From: Cycloclasticus sp. 46_120_T64
Lineage (GTDB): Bacteria; Pseudomonadota; Gammaproteobacteria; Methylococcales; Cycloclasticaceae
DNA length: 64,000 nucleotides
Direction of reading: 5' to 3'
Assembly: GCA_002162695.1 (NCBI GenBank)
Contig: MAAM01000005.1
Coordinates: 62,001 to 126,000 of the forward strand
In this document: positions 27,325 to 37,673 of the stretch, piece after piece
How positions within the stretch are numbered: position 1 is the first letter of the stretch
Layout of the letters: each line of letters begins with the position of its first letter
Notes under the pieces: model-generated
What the model saw: the letters and a program-made list of their open reading frames with translations, nothing else
Told to the model about the DNA's origin: nothing
Database searches by the model: none
Position numbers and translations under genes: made by a program

Positions 27325-28545
27325 ATGGCTGCTAATTCATCAAAAATCACATTCTCATGGGAAGGCACCGATAGCAAGGGTAATCGTAATAAGGGTGAAA
27401 TAAGCGCCCGTAGCGAAGCCATTGTTAAGGCCGAGCTGCGCCGTCAAGGCATCCGCCCGATAAAAGTTAAGAAAAAAAGGGAGGACATTCTCGGTAAAAT
27501 GGGCCAGAAGCCCATCGTAGCCAAGGATATTGCCATCTTCAGTCGGCAACTCTCCACCATGATGGCTTCAGGTATTCCCTTAGTACAATCCTTTGATATT
27601 ATCGGCAAGGGCCATGAAAAACCAGCCATGCAAGACATGCTCGCCAGTATTAAAACGGATATTGAAGGCGGCTCTACCCTCGCCGAAAGTTTGGGTAAGT
27701 TTCCATTTCAGTTTGACGACTTATTTTGTAATTTAGTCGAAGCCGGCGAGCACGCAGGGATTCTTGAAGAATTACTCGACAAAATTGCTGAATATAAGGA
27801 AAAAACGGAAAGCATCAAAGCTAAAATTAAAAAGGCACTCACTTATCCTATTTCGGTCCTCGTTATTGCAGTGATAGTGACCGCCATTTTGCTTATTTTC
27901 GTGGTACCTCAATTTGAAAGCCTGTTTCAAGGTTTTGGTGCAGACCTCCCTGCCTTCACCCAAATGGTCGTCAACCTATCACGCTTTATGCAAGAGTCAT
28001 GGTGGCTCGTCTTTGGCATTATTGGCATCGTGGTATTTTGCCTCATGCAAGTTAAAAAACGCTCTCGAAAATTTAACCACTTTTTAGATCGCCTAGTGCT
28101 TAAAATGCCGATTGTCGGCGAAATAATGAACAAAGCCGCCATCGCTCGATATGCTAGAACCTTGTCTACCATGTCGGCAGCCGGTGTTCCACTGGTTGAA
28201 GCGCTAGAGTCTGTGTCGGGTGCCACCGGTAATATTGTTTACGCCGATGCCGTGTTACAAATGCGTGAGCAAGTAGCGACTGGTATTCAATTACAGCAAG
28301 CGATGAAAAATGTAGATTTATTCCCTCATATGGTTGTACAAATGGTCGCAATTGGTGAAGAAGCCGGTTCAGTAGAGAAAATGCTCGGTAAAGTCGCCGA
28401 CTTCTACGAAGAAGAGGTCGATAACGCGGTTGACTCGCTATCTAGCTTAATTGAACCGATCATCATGGCGATTCTAGGTGTGCTCGTGGGCGGCCTAATT
28501 ATCGCTATGTACTTGCCAATCTTCATGATGGGCTCCGTTTTCTAA
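27325..28545 (+). CDS. pilC: Type IV pilus inner-membrane platform protein PilC
   Basis: A 406-residue polytopic protein of the GspF family. The N-terminal 'FSWEGTDSKGNRNKGEISA' and 'FSRQLSTMMASGIPLVQSFDII' are typical. Two related cytoplasmic domains (about 70-175 and 270-380) are each followed by membrane segments, at about 175-195, 220-240 and 380-402. 'RYARTLSTMSAAGVPLVEALE' begins the second repeat. It is the platform on which PilB works to add pilin subunits. Confidence 0.96.
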   Translation: MAANSSKITFSWEGTDSKGNRNKGEISARSEAIVKAELRRQGIRPIKVKKKREDILGKMGQKPIVAKDIAIFSRQLSTMMASGIPLVQSFDIIGKGHEKPAMQDMLASIKTDIEGGSTLAESLGKFPFQFDDLFCNLVEAGEHAGILEELLDKIAEYKEKTESIKAKIKKALTYPISVLVIAVIVTAILLIFVVPQFESLFQGFGADLPAFTQMVVNLSRFMQESWWLVFGIIGIVVFCLMQVKKRSRKFNHFLDRLVLKMPIVGEIMNKAAIARYARTLSTMSAAGVPLVEALESVSGATGNIVYADAVLQMREQVATGIQLQQAMKNVDLFPHMVVQMVAIGEEAGSVEKMLGKVADFYEEEVDNAVDSLSSLIEPIIMAILGVLVGGLIIAMYLPIFMMGSVF

Positions 28546-28561
28546 ACCCCTTATTTTTTAT

Positions 28562-29434
28562 ATGGACATTATTCTAGCGCTTCAACAAAGCGCTCTATTT
28601 TTATACCTATCGGTCGGTGTTCTGGGTCTCTTGGTGGGCAGCTTCTTAAACGTTGTTATCTACAGATTACCCATCATGCTACAAAAAAGCTGGAGGCAAG
28701 AATGCCTAGAATTTCTTGAGCAAGAAGATCACGAATCCAATGCAGACGTTTTCAACTTATCGCAGCCACGCTCACGTTGCCCTTCGTGCAACCATCCAAT
28801 CAGCGCCATTGAAAACATCCCCGTGCTCAGTTACCTTTTTCTTCGAGGTCGTTGTAAAAACTGCCGCACAAGTATCTCTATTAGGTACCCCTTAGTAGAG
28901 TTCAGCACCGCCCTGCTCTCCATCATGGTCGCTATACAATTCGGTGTTAGTACCCAAACCCTCATAGCTCTACCCTTCACCTGGACCCTCATCACGCTGA
29001 GCTTAATTGATGCAGACACTCAGTTACTGCCCGACTCAATTACCCTGCCGCTACTCTGGCTCGTTTTATTCGCCAGCCTGTTTAATGTATTTATCGACCC
29101 TAGCTCCGCACTAATGGGAGCAATCGCCGGTTATTTAAGCCTCTGGTCGGTATTTTGGTTATTTAAGCTCGCTACCGGCAAAGATGGCATGGGTTATGGC
29201 GATTTTAAGCTACTGGCCGCCATGGGTGCCTTATTGGGCTGGCAGATGCTCCCCTTAGTTATTATGCTATCCGCCTTCGCCGGCGCGATCATCGGCATCA
29301 GCTTGATTGTTTTTAAGGGTAGAAGTAAAAACAACGCCCTACCTTTTGGCCCCTATCTATCGATCGCAGGATTTATCGCGCTACTGTGGGGTGAACAAAT
29401 CAACCAGTCTTACCTACAATTTATTGGGATCTAG
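28562..29434 (+). CDS. pilD: Prepilin peptidase / N-methyltransferase PilD
   Basis: A 290-residue polytopic aspartic protease that cleaves and N-methylates type IV prepilins and type II secretion pseudopilins. The cytosolic zinc-binding cysteines are 'CPSCNHPIS' and 'CKNCRTSIS' (about residues 78-105). The active-site aspartates are in 'LSLIDADTQLLPDSITLP' (near residue 145) and the 'GYGDFKLLAAMGALLGW' motif (near 218). About eight hydrophobic segments are seen. It lies 16 bases after pilC and 6 bases before coaE, a conserved pilBCD-coaE order. Confidence 0.96.
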   Translation: MDIILALQQSALFLYLSVGVLGLLVGSFLNVVIYRLPIMLQKSWRQECLEFLEQEDHESNADVFNLSQPRSRCPSCNHPISAIENIPVLSYLFLRGRCKNCRTSISIRYPLVEFSTALLSIMVAIQFGVSTQTLIALPFTWTLITLSLIDADTQLLPDSITLPLLWLVLFASLFNVFIDPSSALMGAIAGYLSLWSVFWLFKLATGKDGMGYGDFKLLAAMGALLGWQMLPLVIMLSAFAGAIIGISLIVFKGRSKNNALPFGPYLSIAGFIALLWGEQINQSYLQFIGI

Positions 29435-29440
29435 CCGAAC

Positions 29441-30037
29441 ATGCTTATTATTGGATTAACCGGTGGCATTGGTTGTGGAAAAACCACCGTCACTCAATTG
29501 TTTCAGCAAAGAAACGTGCCGGTCGTTGATGCAGATGAAATTGCCCATGCCGTTGTGCAGCCTAAGCAACCGGCGTTAACTGCCGTAGCTGCTGCTTTTG
29601 GCCCGCAAATCATCAGTGCCGATGGGAGTTTAGACCGGGATCAATTACGCAATATCGTTTTTACCGACCCCACGAAGAAAAAAATATTAGAAGATATCCT
29701 CCACCCCATTATTTTTAAGACTATGTACCAACAGCTAGAGCAATATGACGCTGCCTACGGTATCGCCAGCATCCCGCTGTTATTCGAGGGAAACAAGCCC
29801 CATAACTTCGCAAGGGTCTTGGTGATTGACTGCCCAGAGACGCTACAGATTCAGCGAGTCAAAACACGTGATCAACTGAGTGACAACATCATTAGTTCCA
29901 TCATGGATTCACAGTGCTCACGTTCATATCGTTTAGCACACGCCGACGATATCATCCGCAACGATGGCTCACTAGATTCCCTAGAAACACAGGTTGCACA
30001 GCGACATGCCGAGTATCTATCAATGAGCGCTGGATAA
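29441..30037 (+). CDS. coaE: Dephospho-CoA kinase
   Basis: A 198-residue kinase for the last step of coenzyme A synthesis. The P-loop is 'GLTGGIGCGKTT' (residues 5-16), and 'VVDADEIAHAVVQP' is the substrate-binding motif. 'LEDILHPIIF' and 'IPLLFEGN' follow, with the LID region around residue 140. The usual length is about 200 residues. The location after pilD is conserved in Pseudomonas and relatives. It is separated from zapD by about 50 bases. Confidence 0.97.
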   Translation: MLIIGLTGGIGCGKTTVTQLFQQRNVPVVDADEIAHAVVQPKQPALTAVAAAFGPQIISADGSLDRDQLRNIVFTDPTKKKILEDILHPIIFKTMYQQLEQYDAAYGIASIPLLFEGNKPHNFARVLVIDCPETLQIQRVKTRDQLSDNIISSIMDSQCSRSYRLAHADDIIRNDGSLDSLETQVAQRHAEYLSMSAG

Positions 30038-30087
30038 AACACCTAAAGTACGGCAGAATAGCCTTTTTACTGCCCAAGATCACGCTT

Positions 30088-30855
30088 GTGTCTGAACAAA
30101 TAATTTATGAATTGCCGCTTAGCGAGCGCATCCGAACCTTTTTAAGGTTAGAGGATTTATTTGAACAAATGCAACACTTCGCCCAATATGACGGTGAATG
30201 GCAGAATCGAGCCGAGCTTAGCTGCTTACTCGACATCCTAGCTATTTCCAGCCGCATGGACCTGCGTAATGAAATAACTAAGGAAATAGAAAGACTCACC
30301 AAAACCCTCGTTGTTTTTTTACAGAACCCGAATGTAGACCGCAACAAACTCGAACAAACTATCGAGCAATTGAACCAGCTAAACCTCACTCTGATGTCAT
30401 CTTCCGGCCGCGTAGACCAAGTTCTTGGCCAAGTGGATTTATTAAAGTGCCTTGCTCAGCGCAATAGCATTCCAGGTGGCAGTTGCGACTTTGACCTACC
30501 GGCCTACCATTTCTGGTTAAATAAACCGTTGGCTGAACGTCTACAGTACACCCAATCATGGACCGCTGACCTAACACCGATCAAACAATCCATTAGCTTA
30601 TTATTACAATTTATCCGCTCTAGTGCCTCACCAAATACCGTCATAGCCAAGTCTGGGTTTTATCAACAAAGCTTAGACAGCAGCCAACCTGCACAATTAT
30701 TACGTGTATCTCTCGAGCGTAACGCTGCCTATTTTGCCGAAATAAGTGGTGGAAAACACCGCTTCAGCATTCGATTCATGCTCCCAGCAGATACTGAGCG
30801 TCCAAGCCAAACCGAACAAAACGTCCACTTTTCCTTACATATTTGTCAGTTATAA
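30088..30855 (+). CDS. zapD: Cell division protein ZapD
   Basis: About 255 residues from a GTG at 30088 ('[24 protein letters not shown]'), which is the standard ZapD start. The track's longer ORF begins inside coaE and its first 58 residues have no family features. ZapD crosslinks FtsZ filaments at the division ring. The middle is helical and the C-terminal half is a beta-rich domain ending in '[10 protein letters not shown]'. No clear Shine-Dalgarno is seen, so translation may be coupled to coaE. The adjacent yacG gene is the usual partner. Confidence 0.92.
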   Translation: MSEQIIYELPLSERIRTFLRLEDLFEQMQHFAQYDGEWQNRAELSCLLDILAISSRMDLRNEITKEIERLTKTLVVFLQNPNVDRNKLEQTIEQLNQLNLTLMSSSGRVDQVLGQVDLLKCLAQRNSIPGGSCDFDLPAYHFWLNKPLAERLQYTQSWTADLTPIKQSISLLLQFIRSSASPNTVIAKSGFYQQSLDSSQPAQLLRVSLERNAAYFAEISGGKHRFSIRFMLPADTERPSQTEQNVHFSLHICQL

Positions 30856-30859
30856 ACCT

Positions 30860-31045
30860 ATGAGCCCTAGCGTAAAATGCCCCTCTTGCTCAAACCCAGT
30901 TGTCTGGAATAAAAGCTCAACATTCAAACCTTTTTGTTGCGAACGCTGTAAGTTAATTGATTTAGGTGACTGGGCCTCTGAAAAACACGCCATAGCCGGA
31001 GATCCTGCTTATATCAGCGATGAGCCGCAATTATTTGAGTCTTAA
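30860..31045 (+). CDS. yacG: DNA gyrase inhibitor YacG
   Basis: 61 residues from the ATG at 30860 (the 99-residue track ORF begins within zapD). It has the zinc-ribbon motif '[41 protein letters not shown]', with four cysteines in CxxC...CxxxC spacing. YacG binds the GyrB subunit and blocks DNA binding by gyrase. It starts 4 bases after zapD. The stop codon overlaps that of the convergent Nudix gene within a shared TTAA. Confidence 0.95.
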   Translation: MSPSVKCPSCSNPVVWNKSSTFKPFCCERCKLIDLGDWASEKHAIAGDPAYISDEPQLFES

Positions 31046-31968
31046 ACAAAACCGCGAATAGCGGCAATACCTTGCCCGCCAGCTGCTAAGGCAGTCACTA
31101 AGTCTTCTCGCTGCAAACCACCCAAGGCATACACCGGCAACGGGGCATTCAGCACCCGTTCGGCAAAAACATCCCAGCCTAAAGGCTCAGCCTCGGGGTG
31201 TGTTTTACTTTTGCAAACAGGCGATAACACCGCAAATAAAGCACCCTGCTGTGCGGCCCGATAAAGTTCATCTTCGGTATGGCACGACACCCCCACCTGC
31301 AAACCCTCAAGACGCTCCATTTGGCTATTAACAAATTCATGAGCACTTAGATGCACAGCGCTGACATTAAGCTCCCTAGCGCATTGCAAGCTGGTATTCA
31401 GAAACAGCGTCACTCCTTTCGTTTGGCACAACGATAAGGCGGCCTTCGCTAAAGCCTTAAATTGCTCGGCACTTAACGATTTCGCGCGCAGCTGAATCAT
31501 CTGATAACCTGCCGCTAACAAGCGCTCAAGCTGAACAAGCATATCCACCTCAGCACCCAAACACTCATCGACAATAGGGTAATAAGCGGGTAACAACAAG
31601 GTTTCAACAATACGTTGGTTAGCCGCTGGAAAAGGAAAGTTAACTAACTCAGCCTTATCAACCCACTTAACAGGCTGCCCTTCCATTCCTCGGGCCTTAC
31701 CGGCAAAGTCATCCACTGTATAAACATCGAGGAATACCGCAAGATCTTCGTATTGATGTTTGATTTGCAGCAAAGGCTTGGCTGCAAGTACAGTGATAGC
31801 TAGTTCTTCAGCAAGCTCCCGGCTGAGTGCCTGATGGGTGCTTTCACCCGCTTCAAGCTTACCGCCCGGAAACTCCCATAAACCAGCTTGATGCACATGA
31901 TCTGCGCGTTTACTGATCAGAATCTGCCCAGCTTTATTTTTGATAACCGCAACGGCTACTTTTAACAC
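31042..31968 (-). CDS. Nudix (MutT-like) hydrolase fused to a ThiE/TenI-like domain
   Basis: A 308-residue fusion common in Pseudomonas-type bacteria. The N-terminal domain (1-130) has the Nudix box '[22 protein letters not shown]' with the metal-binding Glu residues, so an 8-oxo-dGTP pyrophosphatase role like MutT is expected. The C-terminal half (150-308) is a thiamine-phosphate-synthase-like TIM barrel, with '[10 protein letters not shown]', 'GVSCH', '[10 protein letters not shown]' and 'ALGG'. Several ThiE catalytic residues differ: the loop that reads NDR in ThiE is 'NTS' here, and QLRDK is 'QLRAK'. It is probably not a thiamine phosphate synthase. It lies 15 bases after argJ. Confidence 0.88.
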   Translation of the reverse strand: MLKVAVAVIKNKAGQILISKRADHVHQAGLWEFPGGKLEAGESTHQALSRELAEELAITVLAAKPLLQIKHQYEDLAVFLDVYTVDDFAGKARGMEGQPVKWVDKAELVNFPFPAANQRIVETLLLPAYYPIVDECLGAEVDMLVQLERLLAAGYQMIQLRAKSLSAEQFKALAKAALSLCQTKGVTLFLNTSLQCARELNVSAVHLSAHEFVNSQMERLEGLQVGVSCHTEDELYRAAQQGALFAVLSPVCKSKTHPEAEPLGWDVFAERVLNAPLPVYALGGLQREDLVTALAAGGQGIAAIRGFV

Positions 31969-31983
31969 CTGAGTGATACGGTA

Positions 31984-33204
31984 TTAAGAACGATATTCAG
32001 CGTTAATTTTCACGTAGTCATAAGACAGGTCACAGCTTAAAACCGATGCCGTATGGTCACCTTGTGCCAAACAAATACGTACGCTTATTTCATCTTGCAG
32101 CATAACCCGCTGCCCTTGCTCTTCGGTGTAGGCTACACAACGCTTACCGGCTTCCACAATACAAACTTGATCGAGATAGATGGCAATGTCATCAACATTC
32201 ATAGAACCTATATTAGCCCGCCCCACTGCCGATAAAATACGCCCCCAATTGGGGTCGGCAGCAAAAAATGCGGTCTTTACTAACGGAGAATGCGCTACCG
32301 TATAAGCCACTTCTTTAGCATCAGCAACACTCGCCGCTTGCTCCACTTGAATGGTAATTAATTTCGTTGCACCTTCCCCATCACGCACGATCGCTTCGGC
32401 TAAATAGGCACAAACTTCACAGATCTTTTCGAACATCGTTACATACCGTGAATCAGCCGTCGATTGAATCTCCTGGCAATCCAGTACGGCCGTTGCAATG
32501 AGCACCACCGCATCATTGGTTGAGGTGTCCCCATCGACCGTAATACTATTAAAGGATAAAGCAACCGCCTGAGCGAGCATCTGCTGCAACACCGGCTGGC
32601 TAACTGGCATATCAGTCGCGATATAAGACAACATCGTCGCCATATCGGGCCGAATCATCCCAGAGCCCTTAGCAATACCGGTAATAGTTACCGTTTCACC
32701 ATCCAGCTGAAAGGTTTTACTACAACCCTTCGGGCAAGTATCGGTGGTCATAATCGCCTGCGCGGCGTTTTCCCAATGATCTTCGGCTAAGTTATCAATC
32801 GCAGCACCTAAACCGGCAATTAATTTATCAACGGGCAAAGGCTCACCGATCACCCCAGTGGAAAAAGGCAGTACCGTCGTTGCCGAAGATTGGGTCAAGT
32901 CCGCCAACGCGCTGCAACACTGTTCAGCCGCCAACAAACCTAAATCACCTAGACCTGCGTTGGCATTTCCAGAGTTAATCAATAAATAACGCGGTGCCGT
33001 TTCCAGTAGGTGTTTTTTCGCTAGCGTTACCGGAGCCGCACAAAACCTATTTTTGGTGAATGTTGCCGCCACTTGACTGGCAGCGCTAATCTCAAATACG
33101 GTTAAATCATCGCGCTCAGTTTGTCGAATACCCGCCATTGAGGTGCCTAAACGAACACCACTGACCGCTTGCAAATCTAATTCAACTAAACCACCTACCG
33201 GCAT
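31984..33204 (-). CDS. argJ: Bifunctional glutamate N-acetyltransferase / amino-acid acetyltransferase ArgJ
   Basis: 406 residues from the ATG at 33204, which follows AGGAG. The track's start at 33363 lies inside secA and is not credible. ArgJ recycles the acetyl group from acetylornithine to glutamate in arginine synthesis. The precursor cleaves itself before a Thr in 'KGSGMIRPDMATMLSYI'; the catalytic Thr is about residue 190. 'STGVIGEPLPVDKL' and 'NSITVDGDTSTND' are also typical. It starts 20 bases downstream of the secA stop, an order conserved in Pseudomonas. Confidence 0.97.
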   Translation of the reverse strand: MPVGGLVELDLQAVSGVRLGTSMAGIRQTERDDLTVFEISAASQVAATFTKNRFCAAPVTLAKKHLLETAPRYLLINSGNANAGLGDLGLLAAEQCCSALADLTQSSATTVLPFSTGVIGEPLPVDKLIAGLGAAIDNLAEDHWENAAQAIMTTDTCPKGCSKTFQLDGETVTITGIAKGSGMIRPDMATMLSYIATDMPVSQPVLQQMLAQAVALSFNSITVDGDTSTNDAVVLIATAVLDCQEIQSTADSRYVTMFEKICEVCAYLAEAIVRDGEGATKLITIQVEQAASVADAKEVAYTVAHSPLVKTAFFAADPNWGRILSAVGRANIGSMNVDDIAIYLDQVCIVEAGKRCVAYTEEQGQRVMLQDEISVRICLAQGDHTASVLSCDLSYDYVKINAEYRS

Positions 33205-33223
33205 ACCACTCGCTCCTAATATT

Positions 33224-35884
33224 TTATAGCTTGCCGTGGCAATGCTTGTATTTTTTACCCGAATCACAAGGACAAGGGTCATTACGACCAACCTTCCTAT
33301 CCATCCGTTTAAACGGCTGGTCTTTTTCCATCGATGACGTTTCCGCTTCGCTTTCCAAAGCATTCACATCGGCGTGCTGGAATTCCATTGCTTGTTGTAC
33401 TCGGCGCTGATCATCCACTGCCTGCGCGTCTTCTTCGGCACGAACTTGCACTTTCGTCACCAACGCCACCACCTCTTGTTTTAACGCATCAAGCATCGCA
33501 GTGAATAACTCAAAGGCCTCTCGTTTGTACTCTTGTTTAGGGTCTTTTTGCGCATAACCACGTAAATGAATACCCTGCCTTAGGTGATCCATTGCGCCTA
33601 AGTGATCACGCCATAAGGCATCTAAGGACTGTAACATCACTGATTTTTCGAAGTGCCTCAACACACTCGCACCGGCTAAAATTTCTTTTTTCGCATAATC
33701 ACCCGTCACCGTCGTCAATATCAACTCACGCAGGTTTTCTTCGTGCAGTTGATTATCATCTTCCAACAGCTGTTTGATCGGCAGTTCGCAAAGAAACTCA
33801 TCAGCAAGCGCCTGCTGTAAACCCTCGACATCCCATTGATCATCCATCGATTGAGGCGGAATATATTGGTCAATGACCCCGCCAACCACGTCTTCACGAA
33901 TAGAAACGATAGTGCCGGCAATATCGCCGGCACGCATAATGTCATTACGCTGCTCATAAATCACCTTACGCTGATCATTGGCAACGTCATCGTATTGCAA
34001 TAATTGTTTACGAATATCGAAGTTATGCCCTTCCACCTTACGTTGCGCGTTTTCAATCGCCTTGCTCACCCAAGGGTGTTCAATCGACTCGCCATTTTCT
34101 AAACCTAGCTTCTGCATCAAACCAGAGACTCGGTCCGAAGCGAAGATACGCATTAAACTATCTTCTAGCGACAAGTAAAAACGACTTGAACCTGGGTCAC
34201 CCTGACGGCCAGAACGCCCTCTAAGCTGGTTATCGATGCGGCGTGACTCATGTCGTTCGGTACCAATAACGCGCAGGCCACCAACGTCTAATACGGCTTG
34301 GTGTCGCTCAGCCCAACCACTGCTCTGTTCGTCATTTTTACCGCCCAACACAATATCCGTTCCCCGACCGGCCATATTGGTCGCAATCGTCACCGAACAT
34401 AAAGCACCCGCATTGGCGATAATTTGCGCTTCTCGTTCATGCTGTTTTGCATTCAGCACCTCATGCGGTACTTTCTTTTTCTTTAAACTATCGGAGATAA
34501 ATTCAGAGACCTCAATCGAGGTCGTACCGACTAATACCGGCTGTTGACGCTGAAAGCACTCTTCGATATCGTCAACAACCGCAAGGTATTTCTCTTCCGC
34601 GGTTAAATACACTAAATCGCCTTCATCCTCACGTGACATTCCACGATGAGTAGGAATAACGATGACTTCTAAGCCGTAAATTTGTTGAAATTCAAACGCC
34701 TCGGTATCTGCTGTGCCGGTCATTCCCGACAGCTTGTCGTACATGCGGAAGTAATTCTGGAAGGTAATCGACGCCATGGTCTGATTTTCGCTTTGAATCT
34801 TCACCCCTTCTTTCGCTTCAACCGCTTGATGTAAACCATCACCCCAACGACGACCCGGCATGGTACGCCCAGTGAATTCATCGACGATCACCACTTGCGC
34901 GTTTTGGATGATGTAATCAACGTCTTTTTGATATAAAGAATTAGCGCGTAAAGCCGCATATACGTGATGCATTAAACCAACATTAGACGCATCGTATAAG
35001 CTCTCATGCTCGCTTAATAAACCAGCATCCACCAGTAGCTGTTCTATTTTTTCATGACCCGTTTCGGTTAAATAAACTTGTTTAGACTTTTCATCAACGG
35101 TGAAATCACCGGTACTAGCTTCTTCTTTGGACTCTATTCCAGCGGTTAAATCTTTAACCAGCACATTGAGTTTTGCGTATAACTCACTTTTATCGTCGGT
35201 TGGCCCCGAAATAATCAACGGTGTCCTAGCCTCATCAATCAAGATTGAATCGACCTCATCGATAACCGCGTAATGCAATTCACGCTGCACCTTATCTTCA
35301 ACCCCAAAGGCCATATTGTCCCGTAGGTAGTCGAAGCCAAATTCATTATTAGTGCCATAGGTAATGTCAGCCGCATAAGCTTCGCGGCGTTGATCAGGGC
35401 TCATGACGTTGGTAATCACCCCGGTCGTCATGCCAAGGAATTCAAATAACTTCCCCATCCAGGCCGAATCTCGTTCAGCCAAATAATCATTCACCGTCAC
35501 CATGTGCACGCCTTTACCAGGCAAAGCATTCAAGTAGGCCGCAAGGGTCGCCACAAGGGTCTTACCCTCGCCCGTTTTCATCTCCGCGATGCGACCATCG
35601 TTAAGTACCATGCCGCCAATCAACTGCACATCAAAATGGCGCATACCGAGGGCACGAATACCCGCTTCACGAACCACCGCAAAGGCCTCAGGAATTAAGG
35701 ACTCAAGGCTGTCGCCCTGTTGAACTCGGCCTCTAAACTCTTCAGTTTTAGCCTTTAACGCCTCATCATCAAGCGCATGTATCGCCTCTTCAAGCCCATT
35801 AACTCCTTTAACGGTTTTCTGTTTACCCTTAACAAAACGGTCATTCCTGCTACCAAAAACTTTTTTTACTATATTCGAGATCAT
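33224..35884 (-). CDS. secA: Preprotein translocase ATPase SecA
   Basis: An 886-residue motor of the Sec translocon. Walker A is in '[13 protein letters not shown]' (near residue 103), DEVD in '[21 protein letters not shown]' and helicase motifs in '[10 protein letters not shown]' and '[10 protein letters not shown]'. The preprotein-crosslinking domain and C-terminal helical parts are complete. The C-terminal zinc-binding tail '[20 protein letters not shown]' binds SecB and ribosomes. Its length is that of a typical gammaproteobacterial SecA. A dispersed repeat lies 52 bases upstream of its start and may affect its promoter. Confidence 0.98.
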   Translation of the reverse strand: MISNIVKKVFGSRNDRFVKGKQKTVKGVNGLEEAIHALDDEALKAKTEEFRGRVQQGDSLESLIPEAFAVVREAGIRALGMRHFDVQLIGGMVLNDGRIAEMKTGEGKTLVATLAAYLNALPGKGVHMVTVNDYLAERDSAWMGKLFEFLGMTTGVITNVMSPDQRREAYAADITYGTNNEFGFDYLRDNMAFGVEDKVQRELHYAVIDEVDSILIDEARTPLIISGPTDDKSELYAKLNVLVKDLTAGIESKEEASTGDFTVDEKSKQVYLTETGHEKIEQLLVDAGLLSEHESLYDASNVGLMHHVYAALRANSLYQKDVDYIIQNAQVVIVDEFTGRTMPGRRWGDGLHQAVEAKEGVKIQSENQTMASITFQNYFRMYDKLSGMTGTADTEAFEFQQIYGLEVIVIPTHRGMSREDEGDLVYLTAEEKYLAVVDDIEECFQRQQPVLVGTTSIEVSEFISDSLKKKKVPHEVLNAKQHEREAQIIANAGALCSVTIATNMAGRGTDIVLGGKNDEQSSGWAERHQAVLDVGGLRVIGTERHESRRIDNQLRGRSGRQGDPGSSRFYLSLEDSLMRIFASDRVSGLMQKLGLENGESIEHPWVSKAIENAQRKVEGHNFDIRKQLLQYDDVANDQRKVIYEQRNDIMRAGDIAGTIVSIREDVVGGVIDQYIPPQSMDDQWDVEGLQQALADEFLCELPIKQLLEDDNQLHEENLRELILTTVTGDYAKKEILAGASVLRHFEKSVMLQSLDALWRDHLGAMDHLRQGIHLRGYAQKDPKQEYKREAFELFTAMLDALKQEVVALVTKVQVRAEEDAQAVDDQRRVQQAMEFQHADVNALESEAETSSMEKDQPFKRMDRKVGRNDPCPCDSGKKYKHCHGKL

Positions 35885-36281
35885 TGACGATAAATTTTAT
35901 TGTAAAACGAAAGCCCGAATGATACCGCAAAACTACTAGGGAAGCCCTGATTAAGTCTGGTTGAATTTAGGCTGAGAAGAAATGCTTCCAAACTTCTTCG
36001 AAGCGAGTGGTAATGTCCCACTACTACTGCGATCGTCGGATAAGTTTGGAGCTATTTCAGCCCATATAAAAAAATCATGAGTTGATCTGGGATTCCCATA
36101 CACTGGGTGTTTGCGGAGCAGGAATTTAACATCTAGCGCTAGAACACACCATGATCAGTAATTGTTGACGTGAAAAACAGCAACATCATCTTGAACGAGT
36201 TGCTTAACTGATACTTATTGGCGGCTTATTCTCAGGCTCACATATAAAACCTATAATTATAAAAACCAGACTATCTTGTCA
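35885..36281. other. 397-base gap between secA and the M23 peptidase gene
   Basis: Both flanking genes are on the minus strand, so this holds the secA promoter region and the M23 downstream region. Bases 35936-36062 are the dispersed repeat copy B. The rest (36063-36281) has no credible ORF, RNA gene or strong hairpin that I can see. Confidence 0.6.
35936..36062 (+). repeat. Dispersed repeat copy B, IS5-like terminus
   Basis: Starts CTAG-GGAAG, then CTGATTAAGTC, GAATTTAGGC, and ends with TTTGGAGCTATTTCAGCC. It matches copy A (1198-1262, opposite strand), with about 60 extra bases in the centre. The GGAAG end next to CTAG resembles IS5-family termini and YTAR target use. There is no transposase. 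It lies just upstream of secA. Confidence 0.55.
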
Positions 36282-37193
36282 TCAGCGAGCACTGTATAGG
36301 TATTTCCGCGGGTTAACCTTCTTACCATTGCGTAACACTTCGAAGTGAACATGCGGCCCCGTAGAACGCCCCGTTGAGCCCATTTTTGCAATGACCTCAC
36401 CCTGTTTAACCAAGTCCCCGACCTTCACCAACATTTCTTTATTATGCCCATAACGGGTCACATAAGAGCCGCCATGATCGACCTCAATTAGAAAGCCATA
36501 ACCACTCTTTTTACTCGCGATGGTGACCAAACCCGAGGCCGCGGCTAATACCGCAGTACCGCTCTTACCCGCGATATCCACCCCATGATGAAAGGCCTTC
36601 TTACCGCTAAAAGGATCTGCGCGATAACCATAATATGAAGACAACCAACCTTTCTCAACCGGCAAACCCGCTGGACGAACCTCCTTAAGAAGCTTCCTAT
36701 CCGCGGTAAACACCGTCAATAATTCTAGTTGTTTTTCGCGCAACGACAATTTCAGGTCTAATTGTTCGATCTCTCCCAGCAATTGTCCTTGGCTAAAACT
36801 ATCAGCGAGGGGTTTCCATTCAGCGCTACCTATCGCCGGTAGCTGGTCAAAATTAAATTCGCTCGAATTTAGCTTCGCTTTTTTTGCCAAGTGCTCACCC
36901 ACCGCATTTAAACGAGTCAATTGAGCCTGCATTTGCCCAATACGCAAGGCCATACCATCGAGTGTGTGCTGGGTTTTGTTACGTAAACGCTGAATTTCCG
37001 CGCGTTGTACGACGAGTTCTTGCTGGGCATTATTATTCGCCAGACTCGGTAACGGCTCAGCCCCACTCAGTGGGATAAAGTAGTTCGCCAAGCCTAACAG
37101 CAGACCACTAACCAGCACAGTTAGTAAGTGAACTCGCCCAACAGAAAAACGCAGTGTTTTCCTTTGTCCTTTTGTTAGCAGTATAATTTGCAT
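36282..37193 (-). CDS. M23 (LytM-type) peptidase with N-terminal membrane anchor
   Basis: A 303-residue protein with one N-terminal membrane helix (about 20-42), a coiled-coil region (about 55-160) and a C-terminal M23 domain. The metal motifs are complete: 'FHHGVDIAGKSGTAVLAAA' (H-x3-D) and 'GPHVHFEVLRNGKKVNP' (HxH). This differs from degenerate LytM factors such as EnvC and NlpD, so an active peptidoglycan endopeptidase is likely. It lies next to DUF721, lpxC and secA, as in Pseudomonas. Inner membrane, acting in the periplasm. Confidence 0.9.
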   Translation of the reverse strand: MQIILLTKGQRKTLRFSVGRVHLLTVLVSGLLLGLANYFIPLSGAEPLPSLANNNAQQELVVQRAEIQRLRNKTQHTLDGMALRIGQMQAQLTRLNAVGEHLAKKAKLNSSEFNFDQLPAIGSAEWKPLADSFSQGQLLGEIEQLDLKLSLREKQLELLTVFTADRKLLKEVRPAGLPVEKGWLSSYYGYRADPFSGKKAFHHGVDIAGKSGTAVLAAASGLVTIASKKSGYGFLIEVDHGGSYVTRYGHNKEMLVKVGDLVKQGEVIAKMGSTGRSTGPHVHFEVLRNGKKVNPRKYLYSAR

Positions 37194-37232
37194 ATTATTT
37201 AACTTAATTAAGCTTTCATACTTCTCTAGCCA

Positions 37233-37673
37233 ATGTTTAAACAGCCGTTCAAAAATAACCCATTATCGAAAAGTGGCCTACAGCAGGTGCAAAAGACCCT
37301 ATCAAAACAGGGTAAATTACTGGGTATCGTCAAAAGCAGCCTACCTAAGGATTTAGCCTCCCATTGTCTGCACGTTATCACTAACCAAGGCAGGGTCACT
37401 GTATTTACCGATTCATCGGTATGGGCCTCTAAATTACTTTACTTGCGGAAGGTCATTCTTGATGAATTATCGTCTCACTTTGGCACACCGCAAAAATCCT
37501 TAAAGATTAAAGTGCTCAGCAAGCAGGTGAGTAAAGCAAAATCTCGGCCAAAATCACCTTCTAATACTGCACTCAGCTTCCTAGCACAAGCCAATGACGC
37601 CGATGCAACAGACCCGCTCGGTGTCTCCATGAATAAGCTCATTACAGCCCTACAAAAAAAGCGTCAGACTTAA
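37233..37673 (+). CDS. DUF721 / DciA-like protein
   Basis: A 146-residue protein with the DUF721 core ('[47 protein letters not shown]'), related to DciA, the helicase-loading protein of bacteria without DnaC or DciB. The C-terminus (about 95-146) is basic and probably disordered. If it is DciA, it would help load DnaB at replication start; the short form here is not proven to do so. It is divergent from the M23 gene with a 39-base gap, and its stop overlaps that of lpxC in TTAA. Confidence 0.75.
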   Translation: MFKQPFKNNPLSKSGLQQVQKTLSKQGKLLGIVKSSLPKDLASHCLHVITNQGRVTVFTDSSVWASKLLYLRKVILDELSSHFGTPQKSLKIKVLSKQVSKAKSRPKSPSNTALSFLAQANDADATDPLGVSMNKLITALQKKRQT

